From Hawksworthiomyces lignivorus (lineage: Eukaryota > Ascomycota > Sordariomycetes > Ophiostomatales > Ophiostomataceae), in NCBI GenBank assembly GCA_002917075.1, contig NTMA01000110.1:1-64000 (forward strand): a DNA stretch of 64,000 nt. Reading direction: 5' to 3'. Of this stretch, positions 22,835 through 34,215 are shown piece by piece. Position numbers and translations under genes: made by a program. The notes beneath the pieces were generated by a model. It made no database searches. It had not been told where the DNA came from and saw only the letters and a program-made list of their open reading frames with translations. Positions within the stretch are counted from its first letter, which is position 1. Each line of letters starts with the position of its first letter.

Positions 22835-22861
22835 TTTGCCTTGTTTGCCTTGTTTGCCTTG
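22835..22861. repeat. (TTTGCCTTG)3 minisatellite
   Basis: Three perfect 9-bp units in tandem. Confidence 0.9.
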
Positions 22862-23044
22862 CTGTTTCGACGACGAGCGATAGCGTCGTGCATGCCCCTG
22901 CCAGGAAAATGTTTAAGAGAAACGTGGTCGATGACGTTGATGGCTACGCTGTGGCTTGCACGACCCGCTCCGACACTGCGTTGCTGCCACACTGGAAATG
23001 GATCCTGACGAGCATGATTTGCTAGAGAATGGGAAGAGGGGGAA

Positions 23045-23057
23045 GGGGGGGGGGGGG
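23045..23057. repeat. G13 homopolymer
   Basis: Thirteen consecutive G within a purine-rich segment (23029-23060). Possible G-quadruplex former or assembly-error site. Confidence 0.85.
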
Positions 23058-24180
23058 CGATGGGGTGAACCGACAGAAGGGATCGTCATAGTGCAGGATG
23101 CTCCCTTATGTCGTGTGAGTGCATGTGTGTGTGTGTGTAAAGGGCATGCGCAAGATGTTTCCTTTTGGTGATTTACTATAATCATTTGGTGCAAAAATTC
23201 CCTTTCCTATCAAATTTAGAGCTGCCAAGTTTTTTTTTTTAGCCTCTCTTCTACCGTGAGTCTTCGAAGGAAGGCTAAAGTGGTGTGTTCCTCCACATCT
23301 GAGCATACGCGCACTGGCTCTAAGAGGAATAGGCCCGGCACGACCTGTTTCCCCTTTTTGCCTTTCGTAGATATGACAAAAAGCAAACCGGGGCTCTGGA
23401 TGTGTAGCCTCTGCACTGCCCTGTGTCTTTTGCTTCTTGGGCAGAAAATCGTCGAAATCTTGATTTTCTCTTACGTGCCTTGCTGGCATCGACTTTGCCC
23501 TATTTCGTACGATTTTGGAATGCCGGGCGTTTCATAAGTTCCCCACTCTCTGACCACGCAGGTCCATCCTTCACCAGCAGATCCACAGAGCTTCTTTGTC
23601 CTTGTCCAGCTTGCATGGTTTGCCGGCGTATTTCCTTTGATGGAGCACCCAAAATGTACCTTGCACGCCCGCATGGAAGGGTGACGACCCTGGAAAAACC
23701 TTACTCTGCGCTGCCGACAAGCAAGGCTACTGCTGCCGCAGTGTCTGTCACCTTTGTCTGACAAGTTTCTAGGGAGCCTTGCACCTCATTTCGGCGGCTT
23801 TTTTCTTCTCTCGGCGGATTTTGTTTGTGTATGTTTCTGCCGTGGTATGAGATGTCGTTTCTTTTTTTTCTTTCTCCAGGCCTCTGAGCTGATGATCATT
23901 CCCCAAAGCTGTGCTCTGTGATAATGGAGGCCTCTTGCAACCGTGGATTGCCATATATCTGAGAAGGGCTAGCCGATGATCTCAACTTTGCCTCTCGGCC
24001 TTACCAACGTTTTTTGAAGTTTCGCATCAAAGCTTGAAAATCACTTCTTGCATCTAATGTGCCTTGTTTTAACTGTGTCCACGTGCGCATGCTATGGTTG
24101 CCTTATACGTTGGCCAGGCCTTTAATCGTGCCACGCTACCAGCTCGACAAGATGGACGTAGCGTGCAGACATGAATCAGC

Positions 24181-24213
24181 GGAGAGGCAGAGAGGCAGAG
24201 AGGCAGAGAGGCA
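24181..24213. repeat. (GAGAGGCA)4 minisatellite
   Basis: About four tandem copies of the 8-bp unit GAGAGGCA. A frameshifting unit length, arguing against coding function. Confidence 0.88.
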
Positions 24214-25084
24214 AGATGCAATTGGGGACGACACTGCGCTGTTCTAGCCGAGACATAACAAAATATTGTGCTTTTTGCGAGCTCATCAACTTGACACAGA
24301 ATGGCCAAGAGCAACAAGCAAACACCGACGAAATATCTACGAGCTCTACTCTGTGCAGCGGCAGAGAACCATGCATATCATCAAATGCGTATACCAGTAA
24401 GGAAGCAATTGACACGCTTATGCAGAGAGACGCGGCATATCACTATTAATTCATATGGCTGCCGTGTGGTGATCGCCTTTGTCATGAGAGGGCCGTGATC
24501 GCAATATATGTACGTTGTATGATGCAAATGAACCTCCGCTTGGTAAATAGATAAGCGGGCATGGCAGGACGCGGCCTGTCTTATTGGCTTTGTAGATCAC
24601 CAGCAGCAGAGTGAAAGAGGGGGATCTGGCCGTGATTCGAGCTTCCAAATGATAGCTGTTGACAGCATACAACACTCGATCGTTCGTTTGCTTGGGAAAC
24701 GACTCCTTTCCAGCCACAGTTCAATGACACCAGCCCTCCTGCTCAAAACGTGCTCACGCAAGAGGCGCCAGCGCAGCCACAGTGCTCCATGGCAGCCTTT
24801 TGCCACAAATGGGGAAATAGGGAAAGAAGCTCACAGCACTGGCCGCTTCCCAAATTTGGCCTGGCCAGGCCATTGAAACTTCTTTTGCCCGTTTTGGACT
24901 TTCTTCTCAGTGATTCCTTCCATCGTTGACGACGTAGGCGAGTGATCTGGGGCATTCTATTTTGGCAAATGTCTGCATTACACGTATCGCTGAAAGCTGA
25001 GAGCCGTTCTTTTTTCCCCCTTGATGCATCATCATTATCCATCGTCGTCATCCATCACCATATTTTCCCTAATTGTCTTCTATT

Positions 25085-25108
25085 CGTCTTCGTCTTCGTC
25101 TTCGTCTT
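25085..25108. repeat. (CGTCTT)4 microsatellite
   Basis: Four perfect 6-bp units in pyrimidine-rich non-coding DNA. Confidence 0.9.
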
Positions 25109-26361
25109 CATTAACATCCACAGATTCCAAATGAGCTCTGGCAATCACGCACTATTTAATGTTGGTGCCTGCTGTGTACACGCAACTCTGACTGTTTCGC
25201 CTCCTGCGCCGCCTTGTTCTCATTCGACCACGCCGTCAGGTACAGCTGCTGTACACAGTGTGTCTCGCTGTGTCTCGCTGCCCAGTTGGTCTTCAAAGCC
25301 CATCCCCTTGTTCGAGCTTGGGGCACAGTTCCCCATTGGCTGGTACTAGCCTTTTACCACCTGAGACACGGCAGCAACAAACGGATCAAAACAGCTCCCT
25401 CCCACCCATTAATTACATCAGCCCGCAGCCAGATTGCTCTCTGCAGCCTACACCGAAACGACACCGCTCACGCAATTGTTCATTGATACCCACAAGAGCT
25501 GAAGGGCAAGCTTTGCCAGCCTGGGCTTGGCGTATTTCCATAGTACAATTTCGGTTCCTTATCTCACCCTCCCACATGTCTCAATCAATCACCATCACTC
25601 GCCCAATCTGCGCCATCTCGTTATCGCCCCCATCTAGCTTCGCGCCTTTTTTCGCCCTACTCGTATGCTATTAGTCCAATAGGCGATTTCTTTGTGCTGT
25701 CATGAATTTTTCTTGCGTCTTCTGAGGGAATATAGGCGAACATCCGCTGCGTGGTTGTAGGCACAGATCTGGGGTGCCGCCACCAACAAAAACGATCGAT
25801 TCTCGCTCAATGCGAGCGACTTATTTGCTATTAGTTGCTTTCTGCAATGAGATTGCCGCTCTGGGAAAAGGATGAGGCCTTTTCCCATTTCTTCTTCACA
25901 AACAAACCAGACTTCATCGTCTCCTTCCTTTCCCTTTCTTTCCAGGACGCGGCTTCTGTGAATCTTCTTTGACAGACTGCAAGACAAACTCCATAGCTGC
26001 ACGTCTGTGCTTCGCCGGTGTCTTGGAATTGTACTCGTACCCACTAGACGACATCGAATTCCCGAGACATAGCTGACTGGCGATCTCTCTGGACCCTTTT
26101 TCTTTTGTCTTCTCCGCGGCATTTTCACAACAGTCCTTTACAACACCGTACTTCCGTCAAGCTACATACGATCGCGACACAGGCGGTATAAATAGCACGT
26201 CGCAATCGCAGACGATCGTGACGCCGAACCGTTCCAGAGGGCGAATGACGGACTAATAGCATAGTTTTCACGGGCATTTCTTCTGAACGGCGCACCCACA
26301 ACATCTTTTACACGTTTACCTCCTTCCTTCGACTGGCTGCGGCGGAGTTTCTCGTGCTGCG

Positions 26362-28211
26362 ATGGCCACACTCTACAGCGGAAGCGTCCCCGAGACGCAG
26401 CCGCTCCTCGCTATGCAGGGACACGATTCCCATCCATCCTTCGGCCATCTTGTGATGCTGGTCTTCGAGGCCGTGATGGAAGTTGTCTGTGTCAGCTTGC
26501 CAGGATACATCATCGCCCGCCTCGGCCACTTTGACGCCGATAAACAAAAGTTTCTCGCAAACCTCAACGTAATGCTGTTCACACCATGCCTGAGTAAGAC
26601 CACTCCACTAGCCCATCTCTCAAAATCACACCGTTGTCCCTTTTCTTGCATCATGTGCTAATCGTGCGACTACTGACGACTGGTATAGTTTTCACAAAGC
26701 TCGCATCCCAGTTGGACGCCGACAAATTCATCGAGCTGGGGATTATCCCCGTCATCTTCGTGATGATGACCCTCGTGTCGTACGTCGTGTCCGTCGTGGT
26801 CTCCCGGCTGTTCCGATTCAACAAGCGCGCTTCAAACTTTGTGATTGCCATGGGCGTCTTTGGCAACTCCAACTCTCTCCCGATCTCGCTCGTGCTCTCC
26901 CTCTCCCAGACCCTCAAGGGCTTGCACTGGAGCAAGATCCCTGGTGACAACGACGACGAGGTTGCCGCACGTGGCATTCTGTATCTGATGATCTTCCAGC
27001 AACTGGGCCAGGTCGTGCGGTGGAGCTGGGGATACCATGTTCTGCTGGCGCCGAAGTCCAAGTACGAGGAGCGCAACCAGGACGCGGTGGAGGAAGGCCG
27101 CTACCGCGACGACCCAGAGATTGCAGAAGATGCCATCGAACCCGAGCAGACCCTCGTCGCCGTGGACGGCGCCCCCGTGTCTTCTTCCTTGTCTGACGAC
27201 CACGACGACCTGGACAACGGAGCCCATAGCCCGATAACCGAATATTCTGACGTGTTTGAGCCATCTGGCCGCACGCCCGTGGCACCGCGGTCGCGCGGCT
27301 CGCCGTATGCGACCGATTCTGACGACGAGGATATCCGAGGCCACCAGACGCCTAGAAAAACAGGAGGCTCCAAGCCGCACATTCACGAGGTATCCCCGCC
27401 GAGCTTCCGTGGTTTTCCGCAAGGTGGCGACGACGTTCTCGACGGCGGCATTATGTCCTTCCCGCGCATCCGCTACGTCAACGACCCCGAGATTCCGCCT
27501 GGCCTGGAAGGCGTCAAGGTCCGGCTCCAGGTCTTTGGCGTACGGACTGCACACCGGCTCTCGTACGTGTCCGACCGCGTATATGCATCGCTGCCCGGCC
27601 CTGTGCAGACCGTCTTGTCCATGCTGAAGAAAATTTGGCTGCGCGTGTACGGATTCTTGTGGGACTTTATGAACCCACCGCTGTGGGCAATGCTGCTTGC
27701 GGTAATTGTGGCATCGTTCCCCAGCCTGAAGGCGCTCTTCTTCGAGGAAGGGTCGTTTATCAAGAACAGCGTGACCAGTGCGGTCTCGCAAAGCGCAGGC
27801 GTGGCCGTGCCGCTGATCCTGGTGGTACTCGGCGCCAACCTGGCGCGCAACACTCAGGCCCACGACGAGGAGAGCCACGACGAGGAGGAGGCGCAGATCG
27901 GCAAGCGACTGCTGGTGGCCTCGCTCATCTGCCGCATGGTGCTGCCCACCGCGGTCATGGCGCCCGTGCTTGCGCTGTTCGCCAAATACGTGCCCGTCTC
28001 CATCGTCGACGACCCCATCTTCGTCATCGTTTGCTTCCTGCTGACGGGCGCGCCCAGCGCCCTGCAGCTGGCCCAGATCTGCCAAATCAACAGCGTCTTC
28101 GAGAAGACCATGTCCAAGATCCTGTTCCAGAGCTACGTCATCTGGATTCTGCCGTCCACGCTCATCCTGGTGCTGTGTGCGCTCGAGGTGGTGGAGTGGG
28201 CAGCACAGTAG
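26362..28211 (+). CDS. Auxin efflux carrier (PIN-like) family membrane transporter
   Basis: Exons are 26362-26593 and 26689-28211 (intron 95 bp, A|GTAAGA...TATAG|TT), giving 584 residues. Splicing joins MLFTPCL to IFTKLASQLDADKF, a family-typical first-helix-pair text. The layout is five or so N-terminal membrane helices (about residues 28-195, including VFGNSNSLPISLVLSL), a long hydrophilic acidic central loop (about 200-330), then about five C-terminal helices (including NPPLWAMLLAVIVASFPSL and FLLTGAPSALQLAQI). This two-bundle plan with the NSNSLP motif is that of fungal auxin-efflux-carrier-like proteins (yeast Ecm3/YNL095C group). Substrate and membrane are not known; an organelle (ER or vacuole) location is likely by analogy. 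A pyrimidine/purine-mixed leader precedes the start. Confidence 0.9.
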
Positions 28212-29387
28212 GCGAGAGCATGTTTCTGGCCATTGTTTCCCCTTACTTCTGTACTCTCGTCAGCGATATTTTGCTATCTTTTCTTTTGTTTTATTCTTAA
28301 GTTATGTGTCATTTTTTTCGTTTGTTTTCTCCTCTTTTGCATCGGCACCGGTACCGGCGTTATTGGCATGGCTGTGGTTTTAGCTTGGTCGCTTTTTTTT
28401 ATGTTGCTACTGTTACATTACGTATGTTTTACTGCGTTTAGAGCGCTTGTGTGTAAATCAGTTTTATTTGTACGGCCAAAAGGGAAAAGAAAGAAACACT
28501 ACATACACGCCGGTTTAGCGAGATGGAATAGAAATTGTAAACACGGATACGCTGTTGTCTCAGCCGGGTTCAACGGTTTTCTTAAATCAACGTGCAGCAT
28601 CGCACCATTTAGCCGTTGGGAATTCTGCTGCTGCTCTCGCTTCTTCCGAGCAATGCTCAAACTTTTGATTGCTATCTCTCCGCCCTGAGTTTTGAACTCT
28701 CTTTCTCCTTGCTTCTCTCTACAGACTCTGCGGCTTCTGAGTGAAGTTGCTGAAGGGAGCATAGAGTAAAAAGCCACTAAGTTTATTGTAATGGAGGATA
28801 TGAGATGTATCTCAATTGTATCCATATATCAGGATTTTTTTTCTTGTAACATTGCATATAGAATGAGAATTTTTCAGAGCACAGATGTCTTTTCGCTCGC
28901 CAAGGCGGTCTCAGCAGGTTCGCCTCGTAATAGGAAAGCAACTTTGGACTTTTCATTGATCATGGACGAGGGCTTTCCAAGTGGAAGTCTTTATCAAAAT
29001 AAAGAGTTAGTATGGTCGGCAGTGGTGATAGCACTTGTGTTGCTCTTCTCATAATTCCTAAACCAGATATTAGAAATAGAATCAGCACTCCTATCAGCAA
29101 AATTAACGACGTAAAAGAAAGGGACTTTGTCTTTATAAATATATTTGTTGTCAAACACAAAACTAGTTTTATCTGTTTTATTATTTACCTAGCAAAGCAG
29201 ACGGATTGCGTCTTCTTAATTCTTACGCCTCCAATTGTGTATGGTATACTACTAGGAGAATTGTTCTGCTATGCGAAACGCCTCCACTTGGTATCGATAC
29301 TGTCATTTACGAATAGGATCCTGCCTCATTCCATTGATCCCATTCTTTCTCTTATTTATTACTAAGGTGAGCCTCTCTCACAGCCAG
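28212..29387. other. AT-rich convergent spacer
   Basis: 3' flanks of the carrier gene and of the broken CHAT gene. AT content rises from about 28780 to 29380. No supported gene; short frames only. Confidence 0.45.
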
Positions 29388-32375
29388 TTATGCGCCAAAA
29401 TGGACAAACTGCGCCCACATCAAGGCCATCCCCATCTCAGTCTTTCGTATTTCCATTACGGCGTCATGGAGGGCCGAAGCAACGTCTCGACCACCCCAGT
29501 CGGCATTCGCACTTCCCAGCAGAGTATGATAGAAACGACGCGCAACTTCTACGCAGACTGCGTCGGCAGCCGGCCAGAGGCAACCAATCACATGCGGGAA
29601 GCCGGCCGTCTGGAACCCGCTTACGACATGGATCACCTCGTCTGACATGCGCTGCGCGTCGTTTTTAGCTGTCGAGCAAGCCGACAGGTACGCGACTCGC
29701 ACGTTTCTGAGATCGGTCTCGGATATTCGGTATACGGTCAAGCGGTCTTCCTCGTCCTCATTGTCCTGCCGCCGCAGGATGAGCCCGCTATTGGACGGAT
29801 CAATATGATCTGTGATTCCGTGGCAGGCAAAGTGTGCAATGCTACAGCTGCCTAAGCCCTCGATCACGTCTCCCGCGCTGGGCAAGTTCAAATGCGTGAC
29901 TGGCAGCTGACCACGTGCGGCACTTTCCAACTCTTTCTTTTCGTTCTGCGCCCCTGGGAGATCGCCATAGCCGCCTGGCGTGGTTGGCATTGTCACAACC
30001 GGCAGCGGTCCCTTGGCGTGCCTCGTCGCGCTGTCTTGTCGGCGCGCATGAGCGAGCGCCTTGATCGACGGAGTGTACGACGAGACGACTCTGGTTAATG
30101 CATTTTCTGTGGAATTCGCTGAATGAATGCCAGCAGCATGGAACGGCATAGAGCTTGCGAGGCCGCTCCCGATCCACCATATTCTTGGCAGGTCCGATGA
30201 GCCGTCGTCGTTGCCGGCCACGTGGTCGAGAATTGGCTTTACGCTCGCTTTCCATAGCCAGGACAAGTACTCGGCATATTCCTTATTTTTCTGGGAGCGC
30301 TCGGATCGCCGCCCATGCCAGTCCTTGTTCAGCCAGGACATCGCTTCTGCGGCATCCAGCTGCGGCAGTGGGATGGTCTCAATGGCCGCGGAGGAGACGA
30401 CAATCGCGTCGCTTCGAAACAGAGTAATGTTCACAACGACAGCGGTTCCGCCCTCGACGCACGCCTGCATCTCCGCCGTCGTTTGACCCATCAGAAAGCG
30501 CTCGTAGCCAGAAACGGCTCGAATCTCCTCGATGCACCTGTCGAGGCTAGCAGCCTCTTCGAGACGGCGCGCTACTGCCTGACTCCGTGGTGTTCCTCGA
30601 TTTGCCCGCTCTGAAAGGAAGGGACATTGATTTCGCGCAGAAGACTCTGGTACCGAGAAGCTAGATCAGGGTGCTGCTCACCTAAGGAGGACAGGCCGCC
30701 CCGTTCGTCCATCAGCTGGCCGAGGATCACGGCTCGGCCTTTCTCCAGATACCAGAGAGCATCGGCCAGCTGGCCTGACTCGAGAAGGCAGGCGCACAGG
30801 TCCGCAGCAAGCCCCCCAAAGGACTCCGCCGCAGATTGCTGATCGCTGCGGCTGAACTCTCTTGTGTTGACGATTGGCAGCATGTTGATGACCTCTTTTC
30901 CGAGGCCGATGGCAGCGTCGGTTTTTTTCTGGATCGCCAGCAATTTCAGCCACCGAGCGCCCGCTAGGACACGAGTGAAGGGAGTGGCATCCCGGCACTC
31001 CCAAGCCTCGCGCAGAAAGGAGGAAGCCTCTAGCAAATCCGCCTCCACGCCGGTGCGCTTGTACCACAAATTCAGCTGAAGGCCAAGATTGTACAACATG
31101 TCACTACGCAAGATAGACTGCGCGGGCGTCGAGTCGAGCGCTTGTCTTGATACGCTGATGGCCTGCTCTAGGTCGATCATGTCGAATGTGAGCTCATAGA
31201 GGCGCGTAAGGTTGACCGCAAGATTGCCAAGACAGTCTACGTGAATCCGTCGGATCTCAACTGCCGCAGCGGCTGCTTCTTTTGTTATTTCGATGGACTC
31301 CTCCAAATCCTCTACGTTGTTTGCGCGATCGTACTGGAGCGCAAGCCTGAGCTCGAGATTGACCAAGTAGGACACGCACTCAAAAGAGCTGCGAGGCGTC
31401 AGCTCGAGCGCTTGCCTTGCGACCGTTATGGCCTCGTCTATATCGGCTGTTTTGCCCAAGCGCTTGTACCGAAAAGCAAGCCCAATCCCGAGGTAAGTCA
31501 AGCAACGCGGGAGATGAATATCGCCTTCTAGCAATTCGCGGACTGCTTGCCTTGCCCACTCGATCGCTTCTTCCAGGTCTTCCACCTTCCCTGTGCGCTC
31601 AAACCGGCGAATCAGCGACGCGGCGAGGTTGCTTGCGAAGACTGCGCGGTCGACATAATCCACGGGCATCGAGCCGACGCAGCGTCTTACCAACCCGATC
31701 GCCTCGTCAAGGTCCGCCACATTGCATGTACTCTTGTATCGGAGGAAAAGCTGGCCTGCGAAATGGCTCATGTGTCTTGCGTAGTTCGGATCATCCTCTG
31801 ACGTCAAGCTGACTGCTTGCTCGCATATCTTGATCGCATATCTTGATCGCTTCTTGTAGATCTGCTGCATCGTCCATGGCCTCATCCCGGCGGTTAAGCA
31901 TACTTCCGAGAACTGCCAAACATTCTTTATGGCGAGGGTCATCCTTGCTTGTCAGGCAAACTGCTTGTTGCGCAGCGTCAATAGCTGCACCTATTCCTTC
32001 CACATGGCCTTTGCTCTCAGACCGACGGAATAGGGAATTTGAGAGGTCCATCAATATATCAGCACGAAGAGGATGATTCGCAGGCGTCAAGCTGAGTGCC
32101 GTTTCTAATGCCTTCACAGCTTCTTCTACGTCTGCTATTGCCCCTGTGCGCCCTTACCGCGCCGAAAGTAACACGCCTAAGTGAGCAAAACTTGATGCTG
32201 TGTGAGGGGAGCCATCTATATTCTTTTCTATGATGCAGCGAGCGCAGAGGATCGCGAAATCAATCGCTGATACCTCTCTAGTCTTTTGAAATAGGGCGCA
32301 TGCCGCTTGGCTGAGTCTCAAAAGCCCTTCTTTGCCTATACTTAACCGCTGGAGATCTTGAAGCCGCTGTTCCAT
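29388..32375 (-). pseudogene. Broken TPR-CHAT protease-like gene
   Basis: Read on the minus strand, the segments are 32154-32375, 31849-32153, 30572-31822 and 29388-30570. Together they cover one protein of TPR repeats followed by a CHAT (caspase HetF associated with TPRs) peptidase domain. TPR units recur every 40-50 codons (text like DLDEAIGLVRRCV, DIDEAITVARQAL, DLEQAISVSRQAL). The CHAT domain keeps its catalytic motifs: His in AHFACHG (near 29830) and Cys in LSACSTA (near 29675). Three lesions interrupt it: an in-frame TAA at 32154-32156; a 13-bp tandem duplication at 31823-31848 that shifts the frame; and a frame change near 30600, which could instead be a 71-bp intron (GTGAGC...TTTCAG). 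The frame stays coding-like on both sides of each lesion, so decay is recent. Fungal TPR-CHAT proteins are suspected cell-death or self/non-self effectors. The start at 32375 (MEQRLQDL) is uncertain. Confidence 0.8.
31823..31848. repeat. 13-bp perfect tandem duplication inside the TPR-CHAT gene
   Basis: GCATATCTTGATC occurs twice back to back (31823-31835, 31836-31848). Taking one copy away restores a continuous TPR reading frame, so it is an insertion-type lesion. Confidence 0.92.
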
Positions 32376-33343
32376 TTTGGCAGGCACCTTGAAAAACACT
32401 AGATGTACTGAGAGGGTGACCAGGATTTGGTTCGCAGTGAATGGAGATTTGGGGAAAAGAGACCTCGTGTTCAACGTGATAAACAAGTATGGTTGATTCA
32501 ATGCACTTACTGTGTCTTTGGGATCTTGGTTCTACGCAACCACCGCCACAAACCAGCTATTGGCAGAGTTGGCACTGCTCTCCCACCTGACTTTGCGACA
32601 GTCTTGATTATGGCCTTTTGCAGAAGAGCTCCCCGCTAGGATTCCTCATGGTGATTGTAACACCTGTGCTGTGATTTCAGGTCGTCCTGCGGAAGGCTCC
32701 AGGAATTTCTTGCTACATATATATCACGTAACAAGAGCATCTGCTCCTCTATGCTATGCACACAGCTTTGGGATACTTGACTCAATTGGCATGCTGAGAG
32801 CTGTATAGTGTGCCGATTTGAGCAGAGACCTAACCCCTGGCCACATGGGAAGCAAACGGGGCCACCGGTTATCGTCTTGCTGAATGAAGCCATCTTTCAT
32901 ATTATCAAAGCGAAAAAGCAGATGATCACCATGGTATTTGCATTTGCATACCGACGAAGGGAACCGCATTATTATATTGTTAACAAGCCGAAGACACGTC
33001 TACAGCGTTTTAGTACCATATTTGCCTCTTCCTTACACATGGCCGCCAAGGACTTCCTAGGTGTCCTCGTTTAGGTAGACAAAGATATGGAGATGTACAT
33101 CAGGTATTGAAAGATGACTGCCGCCAGAGTTGCGCCTTGTGCTGTCCACAGTGGAGAGATTGTACTCCTAAATACCGCACCCTCCCTCCCTGTCACTCCT
33201 GACGTGCTTGAGCTCTTGTACCCTTGTAACAGCCTTCCTTTATTAGTGCCTTCTCGAAGAACAAATGTACATAGTCGTTTTGATCGACATATTTGCGTGA
33301 TATCACTTTTAAATTAATTTTATAATTTCTTTTTGAATTCCCT
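32376..33343. other. Spacer upstream of the TPR-CHAT gene
   Basis: Promoter side of the broken TPR-CHAT gene and 3' flank of the flavin-binding split-barrel gene. No convincing coding region. Confidence 0.4.
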
Positions 33344-34215
33344 TTAGTTCCCCAGAACGCCATTGACCGCCGGAGCCGCGCTGGTGCTATCCTCGAGCAT
33401 CCAGTCTCGCACGTGGCCCTTCCAGTCGCTGATGCGGACGTCCCGGATGGCCACGACGATCACCCGCACTTCTTCACCGTCCACGAACCGGTCGCGGCCG
33501 TCCTGGGGGCCGGCGGCGGCGCCGCTCGTCGCGCGCGCGATCTGCTGGTGGATGCGGGACTCGTCGGGGCCCACGGGGTCGGCGTCGAAGGTGTTGTGGG
33601 CGAGGTGCTGCTGGCGGTAGTAGGTCTCCTCGTCGGAGCCCTGGGCCAGCAGGCGGGCGGTGCCATTGATGGTGGCGGAGATGGACGACACGGCAGCCGT
33701 GTTGAGGTTGAAGAGAAGGTCGGCAAGGGAGGACGGCGGCTGCTCGACAGGTGCGGGGGCGGCGGCACTGCTGTCGCCCTCAGCAGACAGAGCGCTGCCT
33801 GCGGACAGCCGGCGGGTCAGCGGGCGGTGGGAGACCCAGTCGTGGACGAGCAGCGAGACGTTGGGGTTGGCGACGATGTTATGGGTCTTCTTGCTGGCCG
33901 AGTTGGTGGTCATGACGATGACGGGCGTGGTCGTCGGATGGCTGGGCGCATTGGGTGCGCTGGGCAGGTAGGTGTAGTTCATGAGGGAGACGTGGGGCTG
34001 GTTGGCGACGCAGGTCGCGAGGTGGAGCTAGTAGGAAGCAAGTCAGCAAGCAGTCACAAGAATCGCTGCATTGACCGCATTTGCAGCTTGCCACCAGGTA
34101 TACGCACAAAACGAGCATTCTCGAGGCACTGGACGACCTCTGTGGGCAGCGAGGCGGTTGTCTGCTTGTTGGTGTCGCCGTCTGAGGCTTCGTGGCTAAG
34201 AGGAATCTGCTCCAT
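33344..34215 (-). CDS. Pyridoxamine 5'-phosphate oxidase-like split-barrel protein (YLR456W/YPR172W type)
   Basis: Exons are complement 34108-34215 and 33344-34027 (intron 80 bp, TTT|GTGCGT...CTAG|CTC), giving 263 residues. The N-terminus MEQIPLSHEAS leads into PTEVVQCLENARF, then LHLATCVANQPHVSLMNYTYLP, the first strands of an FMN-binding split barrel. Next come VIVMTTNSASKKTHNI and NPNVSLLVHDWVSHR. The C-terminus, with VRVIVVAIRDVRISDWKGHV, is typical of the fungal proteins annotated as putative PNPOx-like. The central Ala/Pro/Ser-rich stretch (residues 115-145) is a variable loop. Family members may bind FMN, but a vitamin B6 role is not established. It is divergent from the methylcrotonoyl-CoA carboxylase gene. 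Confidence 0.88.

Larger units (their letters stand above)
20316..26361. other. Six-kilobase gene-poor, microsatellite-rich stretch
   Basis: It begins with the purine-rich (pyrimidine on the minus strand) leader and promoter of the MAPKK gene and ends with the promoter of the auxin-carrier-like gene. Between them are several separate simple repeats (22036-22055, 22087-22104, 22257-22289, 22835-22861, 23045-23057, 24181-24213, 25085-25108). Open frames up to 142 codons occur on both strands but none shows family resemblance, and no exon chain could be built. A non-coding RNA or a highly divergent small gene cannot be excluded. Confidence 0.45.

Noticed and set aside
26832..28085. 417-codon minus-strand frame opposite the carrier gene
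   Set aside because: Shadow; the plus strand has clear membrane-helix periodicity and a family motif.
30572..32117. Separate TPR genes at 30572-31942 and 31791-32117
   Set aside because: They overlap and become one continuous TPR frame once the 13-bp duplication is recognised, so they are pieces of one gene.
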